Of a DNA stretch of 64,000 nucleotides, positions 63,265 to 64,000 are shown piece after piece. Each line of letters begins with the position of its first letter. Position 1 is the first letter of the stretch. The stretch comes from Euzebya tangerina. Its GTDB lineage: Bacteria > Actinomycetota > Nitriliruptoria > Euzebyales > Euzebyaceae. The notes under the pieces are model-generated. The model did no database searches, was not told where the DNA came from, and saw nothing but the letters and a program-made list of their open reading frames with translations. Both the position numbers and the translations under genes were made by a program. The stretch covers positions 1,798,001-1,862,000 of the forward strand of contig NZ_PPDK01000001.1 in NCBI RefSeq assembly GCF_003074135.1, in the 5' to 3' direction.

Positions 63265-64000
63265 GGCCGAGCAGGACGAAGCCGCGACAGATCGAGCCGC
63301 GCAGGAGGAGTCCTTCTGGAAGATCGGCAAGGAGAACTGGAAGACCGTCCTGAAATCGACGGGGAAGCAGTTCGCCTCCGATCAGGTGGCGACGCTCAGC
63401 GCCTCGGTCACGCTCCGGATCGTCCTCTCCCTGGTTCCGGCGCTGATCGCCGCCATCGCCATCGGCGCCCAAGTCATCTCCACCGCCGACATCGAGGAGT
63501 TGGTCTCCTCGGCTAACAGCATCGTGCCCGGCGAGTCGGCGCAGGACTTCGTGTCCAACACCGTTCAAGATGCCATCGCGAGCCTGCAGGACCAGGGTCT
63601 CTCCGCGCTGCTGATCTCGATCGGGGCCGGTCTGTTCGCCGCCAGCAGCGCAGCCGTCCAACTCATCAAGGCGCTGAACGTGGCCTACGACGTCGAGGAG
63701 AACCGCGGCTTCATCGGCCAGCGGTTCGCCTCGCTGGCGGTCATCGGCGCGCTCGTGCTCGCACTCGCTGGCATGTTCGTCGCGATCGTGCTCGGCCCGA
63801 GCCTGCTCGAGTTGGTGCTGCCCGCCAACATCATCGAGTCGCCGCTGAACATCCTGATCACCCTTGGCCGCTTCGTGGCCGCCGTCCTGATCCTGATGGG
63901 GTTCTTCGGCTTCGCGTTCTGGTACGGACCGGATCGCGAGCGACCCAAGCTGCGGTTCCTCAGCCCCGGGGCCGTCTCCGGTGTGATCGGGTGGCTGGTG
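63248..64000 (+). CDS. YihY/BrkB family membrane protein, 5' part (cut by window edge)
   Basis: 251 codons lie in the window and the frame is open at the edge. After a charged N-terminus it has the family signature FASDQVATLSASVTLRIVLS, then a loop region, VSTADIEELVSSANS-like segments and several membrane helices (SLAVIGALVLALAGMFVAIV, LGRFVAAVLILMGFFGFAFW), followed by YGPDRERPKLRFLSPGA. YihY/BrkB proteins are inner-membrane proteins of unclear function. ATG at 63248 has AAGGGA eight bases upstream and overlaps the mutY end by 17 bases. Confidence 0.9.
   Translation, partial: MSTTDEAEQDEAATDRAAQEESFWKIGKENWKTVLKSTGKQFASDQVATLSASVTLRIVLSLVPALIAAIAIGAQVISTADIEELVSSANSIVPGESAQDFVSNTVQDAIASLQDQGLSALLISIGAGLFAASSAAVQLIKALNVAYDVEENRGFIGQRFASLAVIGALVLALAGMFVAIVLGPSLLELVLPANIIESPLNILITLGRFVAAVLILMGFFGFAFWYGPDRERPKLRFLSPGAVSGVIGWLV

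Overview
The window is 64 kb of very GC-rich DNA with tightly packed genes, GTG and TTG starts, NucS mismatch endonuclease, ClpC, LAxTG-type wall-sorting and CWB2 wall-binding signals, and many apparently leaderless genes. This fits a Gram-positive high-GC actinobacterium. The gene set resembles deep-branching marine groups such as Euzebya/Nitriliruptoria, but that placement is an inference and no marker gene here proves it. I found no tRNA, rRNA, IS element, prophage or CRISPR array. The longest gene-free stretch is 41294-41578 (285 bases).

Region 1 (1-23.2 kb) is a Wzx/Wzy-type cell-surface polysaccharide locus. It holds a sugar-nucleotide epimerase fragment at the left edge, three GT2, one GT25 and two GT4 glycosyltransferases, a flippase, a polymerase/ligase, a Wzz-like chain-length protein, a beta-helix protein and no fewer than five sulfotransferase-like genes, so the product is probably a sulfated polymer. 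Inside it lies a PqqD-like / HPr-kinase-like / nucleotidyltransferase trio that surrounds a Tat-type secreted protein with a collagen-like Gly-X-Pro stretch and an LATTG wall-sorting motif. A tandem pair of dynamin/Era-like GTPases follows (17.8-20.9 kb).

Region 2 (23.4-27.8 kb) is the cofactor operon panC-panD-nadC-coaX, followed by an aldehyde dehydrogenase gene broken near its 3' end by a one-base insertion.

Region 3 (27.8-35.1 kb) is the best candidate for an uncharacterised system: a small beta-rich protein, an ECF sigma factor and a TPR-CHAT (caspase-like) protease on one strand, diverging from a secreted subtilisin-like protease with cell-wall-binding repeats, and then a patatin lipase.

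Region 4 (35.3-48.6 kb) mixes metabolism and regulation: lipid kinase, alpha/beta hydrolase with a divergent regulator and a palindromic operator, methyltransferase, molybdopterin oxidoreductase with a divergent HxlR regulator and a palindrome, Uma2 nuclease, a PPi-type phosphofructokinase, a membrane-anchored zinc peptidase, lysS, and an ECF42-type sigma operon with its DGPF protein and a recognisable promoter. Region 5 (48.7-53.1 kb) is a translationally coupled four-gene operon of unknown purpose (P-loop NTPase, ABC transporter, unknown protein, HTTM membrane protein). Region 6 (53.2-64 kb) carries small envelope proteins, a TetR regulator with a membrane protein, clpC, a lipoprotein, an APH-like kinase, nucS, a pyrimidine-reductase-like gene, mutY and a truncated yihY/brkB.

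The order panC-panD-coaX-lysS-clpC-mutY matches a backbone conserved in other actinobacteria, here interrupted by accessory blocks. A TANNNT -10 box ends 6-10 bases before the start codon of about twenty genes, which indicates widespread leaderless transcription and was used to choose many start sites.
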